From Tubiluchus corallicola (Eukaryota > Priapulida > Priapulimorpha > Priapulimorphida > Tubiluchidae), in contig JAQGDQ010001168.1 in NCBI GenBank assembly GCA_030141605.1, positions 20,001 to 57,716 of the forward strand: a stretch of 37,716 nucleotides of DNA, written 5' to 3'. Position 1 is the stretch's first letter. Each line of letters starts with the position of its first letter. The position numbers were made by a program, and so were the translations under genes. Shown piece by piece: positions 11,408-22,930 of this stretch. The notes beneath the pieces were generated by a model, which worked only from the letters and a program-made list of their open reading frames with translations, did no database searches and was not told where the DNA came from.

Positions 11408-11963
11408 TTAAAGGAAAACCGAATGATTGTGTAAACATTAGTTCAGAATAAAGAATGCTCTAAAATATTGAAAACTACAATAGCTTTTTTTAAATCAAAG
11501 CTCAGATTAAATAATAATTACCTCGGATACTCAAATTTCGTTAAACTTTTAAAGCTACGCGCGGCGCAGTGAATCTAGTAAGATTGGCAGTGGCGCCTTT
11601 TTGTCACATTCGCATGGCTGACAAATAGAAGGCGGTACCGTGAAAAGCATGATCATGAACTGTTGTGTTAGTTTCTGACGTCATATGATGTAGAGCCCAT
11701 TTTCGTGACATCATGCGCTTAAACAGTACTCTAACACTTACTCAAACGTACTTGACGCGCAAGGGAAGACGCCTGCCATTGCATAAACTGTGGTTAGTTT
11801 GTGACGTACGCAATAGCTGTGTTTGGTTGCCGTTAATTAACTTTCTAAGCTAATTATTCAAATATAAGAAACAATTGTTAACTTTTATAAGCAAGAAAAT
11901 GTATGTTTCGGACAGTAAATTAAAATGAGATTGAGTCTAAACAATCGTCCGGTCTTCGTTTAA
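11408..11963 (+). mobile_element. TTAA-flanked MITE, copy 1 (556 bp)
   Basis: One of three related copies. It is bounded by TTAA on both sides, and inside these the ends are inverted repeats: AGGAAAACCGAATGATTGT on the left and, reverse-complemented, ACGAAGACCGGACGATTGT on the right. There is no transposase frame, so it is non-autonomous. TTAA target sites are the mark of piggyBac-type transposases (established), but the terminal bases do not obviously match classical piggyBac ends, so the superfamily is open. Confidence 0.8.
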
Positions 11964-12958
11964 TCATAGTACTAGTATAGTACTGTTGTACAAAGCTATG
12001 ACTTCAGTTTGCTGATTTTGGACGTCGGATGTGGCGAGTTAAGCAAAAATGCGTTTTTTCACACTGTCTGCGGTAATACACGTTTGCCGTTAGCAATGAT
12101 GTATAGAAGCGGGTTTATAGAGCAAATCCACCTGGCCATCACATCATTTTTTCCTGTTACATTCGTGCTTAATCATCCAATTCAATATGGCGATTTTTTC
12201 TTACCCACTTTAGTAATTAGAAGCCGTTTGCTTTGCTGAATTATTGATAAGCGTGTCTTGGTAAATTATGTATTTATTTTTAAGGTTTTTAAGGAAGGCG
12301 GAACAAAGTAGCTGCTGCGGGCGTGACGTGCACTTAGTGCCATGGAAGCTCACTAGAACTCATTGCCCTCGATAAGCGAGGATGACGTGATCGATCACAC
12401 GATTTTACCTGAAAAAAGATTTGCGACAGTCTACGGTAGCTGCAAACCTACAGGGCGCTCGAAAAAACAGTTACATTTCATAATAAGGCAACTTCCATAA
12501 TTTATTACAAGCGGAGCTATGTTAGTAAAGCGAACTTCACATTATACTTTGTCTGTGAATTATGTCATTAGTTTTATTGGGTTTTATAACACAAAATCAT
12601 ATTTTAACGTCATATTATCAGTTAAAAAAATTTAGGTTACGAAGTCATAATTTGTAGTGTTCTTTCTCATACCTAGTTTTTCACCTAAAAGCGATTCAGA
12701 TATATTTTCAATTGTTTCGTGCAGAATACGGCTTTACGCTAATCTCACGTAGCCCTATAGGGAGAATTCAGCAATTAAGATTATATTGTAAGCTTACTGT
12801 GCTACACATTTGCAAAGATTAGTTACACCTTTTTAAACCTGATCAGTGAATTTCAGTACCATTTTTTTATTTTATAATCACCATTAATTTAGTGTGTATA
12901 TCATAAAATGATAATGACAATATTATTTTTATTAGCGATACTCACTGTCACCCTGCAA
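11964..12958. other. No gene recognised
   Basis: A 76-codon frame at 12009-12239 has no motif I know. Nothing else is supported. Confidence 0.5.
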
Positions 12959-13286
12959 TCGTGGAGATGACTCGTATCACATAGCATTTGCGTCGTGGAG
13001 ATAACTTGTACCACATAGCATTTGCATCGTGGAGATAACATGTATCACATAGCATTTGCATCGTGGAGATAACATGTATCACACAGCATTTGCATCGTGG
13101 AGATAACATGTATCACATAGCATTTGCATCGTGGAGATAACATGTATCACATAGCATTTGCATCGTGGAGATAACATGTATCACATAGCATTTGCATCGT
13201 GGAGATAACATGTATCACATAGCATTTGCATCGTGTAGATAACATGTATCACATAGCATTTGCATCGTGGAGATAACATGTATCAG
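12959..13286 (+). repeat. 34-bp tandem repeat, 10 units
   Basis: GTGGAGATAACATGTATCAC units begin at 12961 and recur every 34 bp up to 13267, with the invariant part CATAGCATTTGCATC. The first two units carry most of the variation (GATGACTCG, TAACTTGTACC), the later ones are almost identical. No unique spacers, so it is a minisatellite. Confidence 0.95.
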
Positions 13287-14263
13287 ACGTTAACTATATT
13301 GTAATTATCAGAATTAGCTCACAAAAAATAACAAGGAAAAAAACTTATAAAAAAGGTGAGTTTTCATTCTAGCAGTTTTGTCCAGCAAGTTCAAAATAAG
13401 TTCAGTAAGGTCCCATTTGGCTTCTCTGTATGTAAGAGTGCAAGATATTGTACTGAACACCCCCTTTCACGCTATAAATGTAAGTTTCTATTCAAGCCAA
13501 GTTATGTATTTGGCCTGTATAAAAGCATTCGTCTCTGCTCTTTTGCTTGTCCAGTTAGTGTAATCCGTGATGGCGTAAACTCTATTTCATCATTATATTT
13601 GAATCTTTTTCATGTAATTTGCCAATAAAAGTATAGTTTTTCTTACGCATCATTCTGTTGTTTTGAGGATGGATGTTAGAAGAGTTACAGACTGCTTGGG
13701 CTCCGCATCTTCTGGTACCGAACCAACCTGGGCAGTTTTAGCCTTTGTGGGTGAGGTACCGCCGGCAGTTCAATATATTGCATGGACTGGACTGGCGAAA
13801 ATTCAATTGTTTGGTTGAATCTGTAGTTCCAGCTTAAAACACTAATGCCATACGAAAGTTAAGGTGAGTCAGTGGTTGTAGCCAAGTTATACAATTATCT
13901 CAATGTGTCTAGTGCACATCATTTTCAGTTATTATACAATTATCTCAATGTGTCTACTGCACATCATTTTCAGTTATTTTACAGCGATTACAGGTGTCAG
14001 GACACATTACACATAAGCCTATTTAAATTTATTTGACCTTGTTTTAAGTATCTGTAGTGATCTGTAACAAAGATTGCTGGCATTGCTAGTAAAGGGAAAT
14101 TAGCGACTCGGGTTTTTACAGATTATTACAATTTTTTTGTAATTGTAATGTGTTTTACAAACTTGTAATGTTGTACTGGCGACTGGCACAAGCAAAGAGT
14201 TGCAAATCAATTATTAATTTTATTATTTAAACATTTAAAGATTAATATCGTTTACATAGTAAT
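13287..14263. other. No gene recognised; one short duplication
   Basis: A ~44-bp segment containing ATACAATTATCTCAATGTGT and GCACATCATTTTCAGTTAT occurs twice in tandem at about 13890-13980. Frames at 13356-13628 show no motif. Confidence 0.55.
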
Positions 14264-14440
14264 CGGGCGGCCCAGCTCAATGGCAGCGTGCTCGCTTACC
14301 ACCCGGGAGGTCGTGGGTTCAACTCTCAACCGAGTCGTACCAAAGACTTGAAAACGATACCGCCGGTTCTTTGACCAACTGGGTTTATCAGAGTAACGCG
14401 CGGGTTATAATAATCGGTTTCCACCTTGGAAATAAGTATT
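14264..14440 (+). mobile_element. tRNA-derived SINE
   Basis: The head looks like a tRNA gene remnant: A-box-like GGCCCAGCTCAATGG at about 14269 and a perfect B box GGTTCAACTCT at about 14317, spaced as in tRNAs, followed by CCGAGTCGTACCAAAG. The body continues with CGATACCGCCGGTTC and ends near CCACCTTGG without a clear poly-A or target duplication. No CCA-ready acceptor stem is seen, so it is not called a functional tRNA. The right end is approximate. Confidence 0.75.
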
Positions 14441-14493
14441 AAGTTACTTAAAAGTGTCATCCTTGGATTATGTCCTAAACAAAATTATTATAA

Positions 14494-15535
14494 CGGAAGG
14501 TGCTAGAATCTGCATTGCTCTCGTCCATACTTTATGGGTGCGAAGCCTGGATATGTGGCAGTGCCCGTATTGGCGAGGTTCCGTACCGCACTACTATTAA
14601 AGCTCTACTGGGGGTTCGTACATCTACAACAAACGATGTGTGCTTGCTAGAACTTGGCATGCCCTCACTTGAAGCGAGGGTAAAAAACGTACAAAAAAAG
14701 TTCGTCTCGAAGTTGGTAAGCCAGCGTCACGCTATGACGGATGACCCGTTTATGCTGGTATGGAATTTATGTAAAGATACGCGAACAAAGGGATACAAAT
14801 ATTTAGACAATGTTATGTCTACAGCGGATCACGTACATATAGATGTAGAGAGACGAAAGACTCATGTCCGAGTTTCTAATCGTACAAAATGCAAGACTTA
14901 TTTAGAAATAAATCCCAATTTGACCGTGTATCCAATGTATGGGAAGACAGAGTTACCTGAGCACAAACGTATAATCATCACAAGAATAAGGGTCTCATCA
15001 CACAATCTAGCTATAGAAACAGGTCGTTGGGCAAATGTACCTCGTGAGCGCAGGCTGTGTCTTTGAGGAGAAATTCAGACAGAAGAGCATTTTTTGTGCG
15101 AGTGCCATGAAAATGCACTTTATAGATCACTGTACGCATTAAATTATAGTAATATTGCAAATTTATTTGATGGAGAATTAACGTCAATAGGTAGTTTCAT
15201 TTACGACTGTATGCAAGATTTGCGAATTAAATAGTATAGCTTTGTTAGCGGATATATAACCGCATCACGGAGATCATCATATAGGTAAAATATTTGTTTA
15301 ATACATGTGTACAAATGCTTAGTAAATAGTTTTATTTTTCGCTTTATGGAGCTTACAACTAAATTTGTATATCTGTATGTATACCTGTGCAGCTATGTTG
15401 AGTAAAATTGTTAGTACGATCTGGAAATCATTACCTGAGCTCTGCCCGCTGATAAAACCATCGGGTGTAATTTGTAATTTTTGTGTTGGAAATGTGATTT
15501 TCAGAAATAAAATATCTATCTATCTATCTATAAAT
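14494..15535 (+). pseudogene. 5'-truncated LINE: ORF2 C-terminus and 3' tail
   Basis: A frame from 14500 to 15234 encodes the C-terminal part of a non-LTR retrotransposon ORF2: it begins near SSILYGCEAWICGSARIGEV, a segment typical of the region after the reverse-transcriptase domain, continues through LLELGMPSLEARV, and near its end has EEHFLCECHENALYRSLY, the Cys/His-rich finish seen in many LINEs. A TGA at 15064-15066 interrupts it; a CGA to TGA change would explain this. The natural stop is TAG at 15232-15234. The 3' part ends in AATAAAATATCTATCTATC, a 4-bp-repeat tail common for such elements. The RT and endonuclease domains are absent, so this is a dead 5'-truncated copy. The SINE lies about 50 bp upstream. 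Confidence 0.8.
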
Positions 15536-15819
15536 TATTATACGTCAAATTATTTGTTTTTGAGACTGTTAATTTATCAAACACAAATAGCCACGTATTA
15601 TCTTAGACTCCAGGAAATTAAATTAATTGTCATACTTCTGACAGCTTGAGGTACCAACGGAAATTTAACATATCAACTAGTTTGTATGCCGTGATCATGC
15701 GCAGCGTAGATAGTTATCATCATATTTACATTAATTTTCGCGTAGGTCGCATATATAATCGGATTGAAAACTTTGTGTCACAGACTGGTCACTTTTAGAC
15801 CTGTCTGTTAAATGTTCTA
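15536..15819. other. No feature seen
   Basis: Short AT-rich interval between the LINE tail and the second TTAA element. Confidence 0.4.
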
Positions 15820-16375
15820 TTAAGGGAAGACCGGACGATTGTTTAGACTCAATCTCATTTTAATTTACTGTCCAAAATATACATTTCTTGCCTATAAAAT
15901 TTGACAATTGTTCTTTATATTTGAATTATTAGCTTAGAAGGTTAATGAACGGCAACCGAACACAGCTATTGCTTACGTCAGAGACTAACCACAGTTTGTG
16001 CAATGGCAGGCATCTTCCCTTGCACGTCAAGCACGTTTGCGTAGGTGTTACAGTACTGTTTAAATGCATGATGTCACGAAAAATGGGCTCTACATCATAT
16101 GACGTCAGAAACTAACACTGCAGTTCATGATCATGCTTATCACGGTACCTCCTTCTATTTGTCGGCCACGCGAATGTGACAAAAAGGCGCCACTGCCAAT
16201 CTTAGTAGATTCACTGAGCCGCGCGTAGCTTTGTAAGTTTAACGAAATTTGAGTATCAGAAGTAATTTTTATTTAATCTAAACTTTGATTTGAAATGAGC
16301 TATCGTAGTTTTCAATATTTTAGGGCATTCTTTATTCTGAACTCCTGCTTACACAATCATTCGGTTTTCCTTTAA
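15820..16375 (-). mobile_element. TTAA-flanked MITE, copy 2 (556 bp)
   Basis: Inverted relative to copies 1 and 3. Left end TTAAGGGAAGACCGGACGAT, right end ATCATTCGGTTTTCCTTTAA. It has exactly the length of copy 1 and differs by scattered substitutions. It is non-autonomous, with no transposase. Confidence 0.8.
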
Positions 16376-16550
16376 GATTATCAAAAAGTGTAATGTATGT
16401 GTGCAAAATGTTTGGACGCGTGTAATAAAGTAGCGCCATCTCTCGACAACCCCGGGAACCCTGGGAATAGTGTTTCGTTATGTCAGCATATGTAAAGATA
16501 GCGATTTATTGTGCATATTAGCTTGAGCCTTGTATCTCATATTTTTGCCT

Positions 16551-16742
<192 letters not shown>

Positions 16743-17256
16743 TCATATTAGTGACATTTTAATTATTAATCTAGCTAAACCTGAGGTTATGGTTTCGCCT
16801 TTTAATGGAAATCTTTTCATGAAGCTCTTTGCGTACGTCAGACCTATATGTTTCGTTTCACATTACTGAAAGGGAAGGATCCATTGGTTCAAAATGTTAA
16901 TAATCAATTTTACAAAGGGAATCATAAAAAATACTAACAAAGTTTCGTGTTCTCGGTTTCTTTTTGGGGTGTCAAAAATTGGGAGTAAACAGGGGGTAAT
17001 GTATTCGTTCTCGAAACGGTAAATAGTAGATTTGAATAAATTTCGTGTAATGTACTAATGTGAATATCTTTGAGAAAGTATCAGTATGATAATGCAGAAT
17101 CTGCTTGAAAATATTGTTTATAACTTTATAAGTTTGTTCCGTGTACATGTAAGCAGTCAAGTCCAACTCTTTGAAAATAGTTATGCTTATGAGCTACTGG
17201 TTTAAGTCATTACCCTGTGTTTGTATTGCCTTGGGCACTTTTGTAATTAGGCACCT
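16743..17256. other. No gene recognised
   Basis: AT-rich spacer between two trinucleotide tracts with no supported feature. Confidence 0.45.
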
Positions 17257-17295
17257 ATAATAATAATAATAATAATAATAATGATAATAATAATA

Positions 17296-17372
<77 letters not shown>

Positions 17373-17596
17373 AGCAACAGCAACAGCTACTGCTGCTGCT
17401 GCTGCTGCTGCTACTGCTACTGCTACTGCTACTGCTACTGCTGCTACTACTGCTGCTACTACTACTACTACTACTACTACTACTCTTGCTACTGCTGCTG
17501 CTGCTACTGCTACTGCTACTGCTACTGCTACTGCTACTGCTACTGCTACTGCTACTGCTACTGCTACTGCTACTGCTACTGCTACTGCTACTGCTG

Positions 17597-17629
<33 letters not shown>

Positions 17630-17704
17630 TTGCTACTGCTACTGCTACTGCTACTGCTACTGCTACTGCTACTGCTACTGCTACTGCTACTGCTACTGCT
17701 ACTG

Positions 17705-17787
<83 letters not shown>

Positions 17788-17790
17788 GTG
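17257..17790. repeat. Composite trinucleotide repeat tract
   Basis: About 530 bp of phased trinucleotides in blocks: TAA, then GAT (to about 17371), then GCT and ACTGCT hexamers alternating with pure ACT blocks. The transition ACTACTCTTGCTACTGCT occurs twice, about 140 bp apart (near 17479 and 17623), which points to a higher-order duplication. The reading frame is kept throughout, so long Ala/Thr, Val/Ala and Leu frames arise as by-products. Confidence 0.95.
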
Positions 17791-18678
17791 CTATGAGGCA
17801 GCTCAATAATCATAGACTAGATCCAAACTTATACATCAAACTTTTGAATTTGTCTAGAGGCACAAGAATATTTTTCCTTCAGGTTTTGTCTGATGTTTAA
17901 TACTTCGCTGTTTTCAGCTGTTAACACATTTATGTTGTGATTGTTGCTTTATCCAGTCCAGAGTACATTCCTTTTTACTTTGACGTCACATAAGGTTGCT
18001 CCATATCACATCATTTTTAATCAACGATTTATTTCCTGTAATGTCACTCGACCATGACCAAATCTTAGTAATTATTTCATTCTGGGTCAATGGTTCATAC
18101 CTTGCAGTTCCAATGAGACACAATTTTGTGAGTTATATTTAGACAGACCCGATTTTTCCCATAAAATAAATTGCTAATCGATAATAATCGATAAACTGAT
18201 AATTGTTCCGTCGATCGTTCCAAAAAATTTGCAAATTTTCTATTTGTAATCAACCATAAATTCACGAATAATGAAATAAAATTGAGCAATGAGACCTTTA
18301 CTTTCAGAGGTCTTTATTAGCTACAATCTACATTTATTTTTTTAATATTATTTACACACAAGCAAAGATTAAAAACAAATTTCTATACAATTGACATCGT
18401 ATAATAAATAATGTGGGGATCCCCTCAGATGTCAAATTACTTACCGAGCGTCTCCCTCATTATTTCTTTTATGATTTGTGATTTATTTGCTATTTAAAAA
18501 ATTGTTTTTAATTATTGTCTTTCATGTGACATGTACGTAAATATTGCGTGAGTAAACGATCAAAAAAGTAGCAATTTAGCAAAATTTTTTATAACGATTT
18601 CCGTGATGAAATGCAGACGTGGTTACATGACAATTTTGTTTTGGTAGTGACCTCTGTTGAGATTTTAGGCGTGTGATA
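17791..18678. other. No gene recognised
   Basis: AT-rich; the minus frame at 18095-18289 has no motif. Confidence 0.5.
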
Positions 18679-19244
18679 TTAAAGGAAAACCGGACGATTG
18701 TGTAGACATTAGATCAGAATAAAAAATGCGAATAATGAAAACTACAATAAAAAATCAATAATTTGTTTTTTTTAAATCAAAGCTTAGATTAAATAATAAT
18801 TACCTCGGATACTCAAATTTCGTTAAACTTTTAAAGCTACGCGCGGCTCAGTGAATCTACTAAGATTGGCAGCGGCGCCTTTTTGTCACATTCGCGTGGC
18901 CGACAAATAGAAGGCGGTACCGTTATAAGCATTATCATGAACTGCAGTGTTAGTTTCTGACGTCATATGATGTAGAGCGCATTTTTGTGATATCATGCAT
19001 TTAAGCAGTACTGTAACACTTATGCAAACGTGTTTGACGCGCAAGGGAAGACCCCTGCCATTGCACAAACTGTGGTTAGTTTCTGACGTAAGCAATAGCT
19101 GTGTTCAGTTGCCGTTAATTAAATTTCTAAGCTAATTATTCAAATATAAGGAACAATAGTTAACTTTTGTAGGCAAGAAAATGCATATTTTGGACAGTAA
19201 ATTAAAGTGAGATTGAGTCTAAACAATACCCGGTCTTCCTTTAA
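18679..19244 (+). mobile_element. TTAA-flanked MITE, copy 3 (566 bp)
   Basis: Same orientation as copy 1. Ends TTAAAGGAAAACCGGACGAT and CCCGGTCTTCCTTTAA. It is about 10 bp longer than the other two because of a small insertion near 18740-18770. Non-autonomous. Confidence 0.8.
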
Positions 19245-19454
19245 CTATTTTCCTATCCTAAAGCTTGATAAAACTGCCATCAGGTGGCGCCAAAAAGTCA
19301 CGAGATATTTCACTTACAAATGATAAAAGTTACAAGCAGCGCGATTTGTGCGTGACATATTAATTATTATTTTGTAACTTATTTGTTATTGGACGCATAA
19401 ATTTCGCATAATAAGTCTACAGTAGACTTTCGTTCTCTTATTTAGACATGCTCA

Positions 19455-19535
19455 GATTAGCATGAACATGAACATGAACTTGGTCAGATTAGTATGAACA
19501 TGAACATGAACTTGGTCAGATTAGTATGAACATGT
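19455..19535 (+). repeat. 38-bp direct repeat with GAACAT runs
   Basis: AACATGAACATGAACTTGGTC followed by AGATTAGTATG is repeated twice with a partial third unit, just before the 61-bp array. Confidence 0.75.
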
Positions 19536-19579
19536 CATAGATCGAGGATGCAAAGACTGGCAAGCTTGAGATTATTACC

Positions 19580-20434
19580 GCGGTATTAAAACTGAAATAG
19601 AGAACTTTTCGCGAGAGAACAGTTTTCAACTCTAGGCCCTGCGGTATTAAAACTGAAATAGAGAACTTTTCTCAAGAGAACAGTTTTCAACTCTAGGCCC
19701 TGCAGTATTAAAACTGAAATAGAGAACTTTTCTCGAGAGAACAGTTTTCAACTCTAGGCCCTGCGGTATTAAAACTGAAATAGAGAACTTTTCTCGAGAG
19801 AACAGTTTTCAACTCTTGGTCCTGCGGTATTAAAACTGAAATAGAGAACTTTTCTCGAGAGAACAGTTTTCAACTCTGGGTCCTGCGGTATTAAAACTGA
19901 AATAGAGAACTTTTCTCGAGAGAACAGTTTTCAACTCTGGGTCCTGCGGTATTAAAACTGAAATATAGAACTTTTCTCGAGAGAACAATTTTCAACTCTA
20001 GGCCCTGCGGTATTAAAACTGAAATAGAGAACTTTTCTCGAGAGAACAGTTTTTAACTCTAGGCCCTGCGGTATTGAAACTGAAATAGAGAACTTTTCTC
20101 GAGAGAACAGTTTTCAACTCTAGGCCCTGCGGTATTAAAACTGAAATAGAGAACTTTTCTCGAGAGAACAGTTTTCAACTCTAGGCCCTGCAGTATTAAA
20201 ACTGAAATAGAGAACTTTTCTCGAGAGAACAGTTTTCAACTCTAGACCCTGCGGTATTAAAACTGAAATAGAGAACTTTTCTGGAGAGAACAGTTTTCAA
20301 CTCTGGGCCCTGCGGTATTAAAACTGGAATAGAGAACTTTTCTCGAGAGAACAGTTTTCAACTCTGGGCCCTGCGGTATTAAAACTGAAATAGAGAACTT
20401 TTTTCGAGAGAACATTTTTCAACTCTGGGCCCTG
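19580..20434 (+). repeat. 61-bp tandem repeat, 14 units
   Basis: Units begin GCGGTATTAAAACTGAAATA every 61 bp from 19580 to 20373. Each has ACTTTTCTCGAGAGAACAG with the palindrome TCTCGAGA, and a variable end (CTAGGCCCT, TTGGTCCT, GGGTCCT, GGGCCCT). Neighbouring units share end variants, as expected when the array expands in blocks. No spacers, so not CRISPR. Confidence 0.95.
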
Positions 20435-20900
20435 CTAGAAACTATCTAACGTAGCTTTCTTTCGATTTACTTTTGCTGAAATCTCAAAAGAACTTACGTG
20501 TATCAAAGAAACTGTCTAAAGAAATACCCCCAAGAGGAATGTCGTAAAAATGTTGCTGGCCAAGACGGTCGAGTCATTCAGCGCAAGAAGTTTTATTTCA
20601 GTCAACAGGGTTTCTTTTTTGACAGTAGAGCAATATGGTACTGACGTCCGTGAATAGCCTACAGCTGTTTATTTCTTAAACCACCCTAGCGTAAACACAA
20701 CAAACACCAGTAGGACTTTAGTCACGATGGTTTTATTATGTTTACACGCTCATAAATCCGGCGCTTGTCTGCAGCATTTTGCTACTTCATGTGTGTAATT
20801 AGATTTTATAGGAGCAGGGAGCCTCAGTAGAACTGTGTTTGTTGAATACGGTCTAGAGACTCTTGCCTTTGAGATATACACGTGGTGAACTGTTCCTATT
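20435..20900. other. No gene recognised
   Basis: No supported feature between the 61-bp array and the GTT-rich tract. Confidence 0.4.
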
Positions 20901-20902
20901 GC

Positions 20903-21270
20903 TGTGGTGATGGTGGTGTTTTGTTACTGTCGTTGTTGTTGTCATTGTGGCTGTCGTTGTTGTCGTCGTCGTAATTGTTATTGTTGTTGTTGTTGCGGGT
21001 GCTGCTGTTGTTGTTGTTGGTGATGCTGCTGTTGTTGTTGTCGCCGTTGCCGTTGCCACTGTCATTGTCGTTGTTGTTGCTGCCTTTATCACTGTGGTTG
21101 TCGTTGTTGTTGTTGTTGTCATTGTGCTTGTAGTTGTTGTTGCTGTCGTTCTTAATGTTGCTGTAGCTACCACTGTCGCCGTCGTTGTCACTGTTGTTGT
21201 TGTTTTTGTTACTACTGTTACTGTTGCTGCTGCCGTTATGTTGCTGTTGTTCTGGTCGTTATCGTCATCA
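20903..21270. repeat. (GTT/GTC)n degenerate trinucleotide tract
   Basis: About 360 bp of degenerate TTG/TCG/CTG triplets in one phase, giving long Val-rich and Thr-rich frames on opposite strands. I take these as repeat by-products. Confidence 0.9.
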
Positions 21271-21439
21271 TCATCCTGGTCTTCACCATCGTTGCCTCGT
21301 GTAACAGAAACAGATCCAGAAACAGCGACAGAGACAACTGTAAAATGATGATAATGACGATGACAGTGAAGACCATAAAGAACATAGTCGTAGTGATGAT
21401 GAGTGGCAATGACTGAGATAGCAGGTGCTACATTTCATG

Positions 21440-21866
21440 ATATTGTTCCGGGGTTCGACACGGTAGATAGCCTTACGGCCCGCCATCGGTGATGCGGGTA
21501 AGCGCTGCATAACGGACGCTCCAGAAATTTCAAACAAAAGAAACAACAAAACCAAAACTTAGAATTCTAAAGGGACGGCTGAGAAGAACAACACAACAGA
21601 AACAAAACCTGATGACAATGCTTCAAACCTTACGGAATCCACGACACTCGGCAGGCAGACAAGAGAAGTGCATTCCACGACAACCAAAAGACAACTGACG
21701 ATGTCACGTGTTCGTTCTATGCACAGGAAACCACTGCTCAACCAATCGCAGGTAATGTGATGGGCTTCCCAGTTTAAAGTGGAGGTCATAACATTACCTG
21801 TAGGTTGGCTAGCTGGTGCCTATGAATAGAACTGTATAATGCACTGTTCCCTGTTCAGCTCAATAT
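21440..21866 (-). repeat. Dispersed ~424-bp repeat, copy 2
   Basis: Closely matches 1419-1842 over its whole length, same orientation, with point changes (for example GACCCGG versus GACACGG) and small indels. Ends ATATTG and CAATAT as in copy 1. Confidence 0.75.
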
Positions 21867-22485
21867 TTTAATAAAATTTACATTCCAAAACAAAATCGAC
21901 AGCTGCCGTCACCTGCGCGGTTGATTAATATCAAAACAGGCAATTCTCAACGACCGCTGGAGATGTCTTGACCAGTTACGCAGTGTCGCTACCCGTGACA
22001 CGGTATTGTTATCTTTGTCACATTGATTAAAACCAAAAAAAAACAGAAATTGTCATCGCTTCAAGATGTCCATCTGGTCTACGTCCAGGGGAAGTACAAC
22101 GAAAATCAAACCTTCTCTTATATCTTGATACCTGCATTGTTAATACTGATAAAATTTAGAAAATAATTTGCCAAGAAATTAATTAAAGTAATGCCCTAAA
22201 AAGATCTACTTCAGTTGGGTCGGGACCCAAGCTTTAAAATTCGAATTGAAATTTTGTATCATTGACACATCACTGTCTTTTTGCCCCGATAACCGTTAGG
22301 CGAAGCCATTTTAATGGTTAGTTGGTTGAAAAAGTCTAGATAACACTGCGTAAAGTTTGAAAAAATTAATCAGAGCATTTGTAGCACACTCCTCGCTAGT
22401 TAAACAAAAGTTTACATTGTCAATAGGATTAAAATTACGGCTTTGGTAAACCAGTCATGCATTGTGCACACTGTGACAGTGACGT
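21867..22485. other. No gene recognised
   Basis: No supported feature. Confidence 0.45.
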
Positions 22486-22930
22486 TAGTTTAAACATAAT
22501 TTATTATAGGATTGGATCAGACACTTTGAACAACATGATTCAGGATCCTCACCACAACAAACTATACACACTATTTACAAAAACATTTACAGTAAGAATT
22601 GACTATACCTACACAAGCTGACAAGTTTTACTACGAGATTACATTAGATATTAGTAACAATTACAGTAAGAATTGACTATACCTACACAAGCTGACAAGT
22701 TTTACTACGAGATTACATTAGATATTAGTAACAATTACAGTAAGAATTGACTATACCTACACAAGCTGACAAGTTTTACTATAAGATTACATTAGATATT
22801 AGTAACATTTACAGTAAGAATTGACTATACCTATACAAGCTGACAAATTTTACTACAAGATTACATTAGATATTAGTAACATTTACAGTAAGAATTGACT
22901 ATACCTACACAAGCTGACAAGTTTTACAAA
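22486..22930 (-). mobile_element. LINE 3' UTR fragment with a 74-bp internal satellite
   Basis: The first ~175 bp match 27510-27684, which is the 3' end of the decayed LINE at 27505-29520, including TTTATTATAGGATTGGA and GGATCCTCACCACAACA. In this copy the segment TTACAGTAAGAATTGACTAT to ATTAGATATTAGTAACA is amplified in tandem with a 74-bp period: starts at 22587, 22661, 22735, 22809 and 22883, the last truncated. The LINE at 27505 has a single copy of that segment. A short 5'-truncated insertion that later expanded is the simplest reading. Confidence 0.75.

Noticed and set aside
14264-14340. Functional tRNA gene
   Set aside because: A and B boxes are present but the arms do not form a convincing cloverleaf and a SINE body follows.
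20853-21348. Thr-rich and Val-rich frames of 112 and 133 codons
   Set aside because: They follow from the degenerate GTT/GTC tract; no domain is visible.
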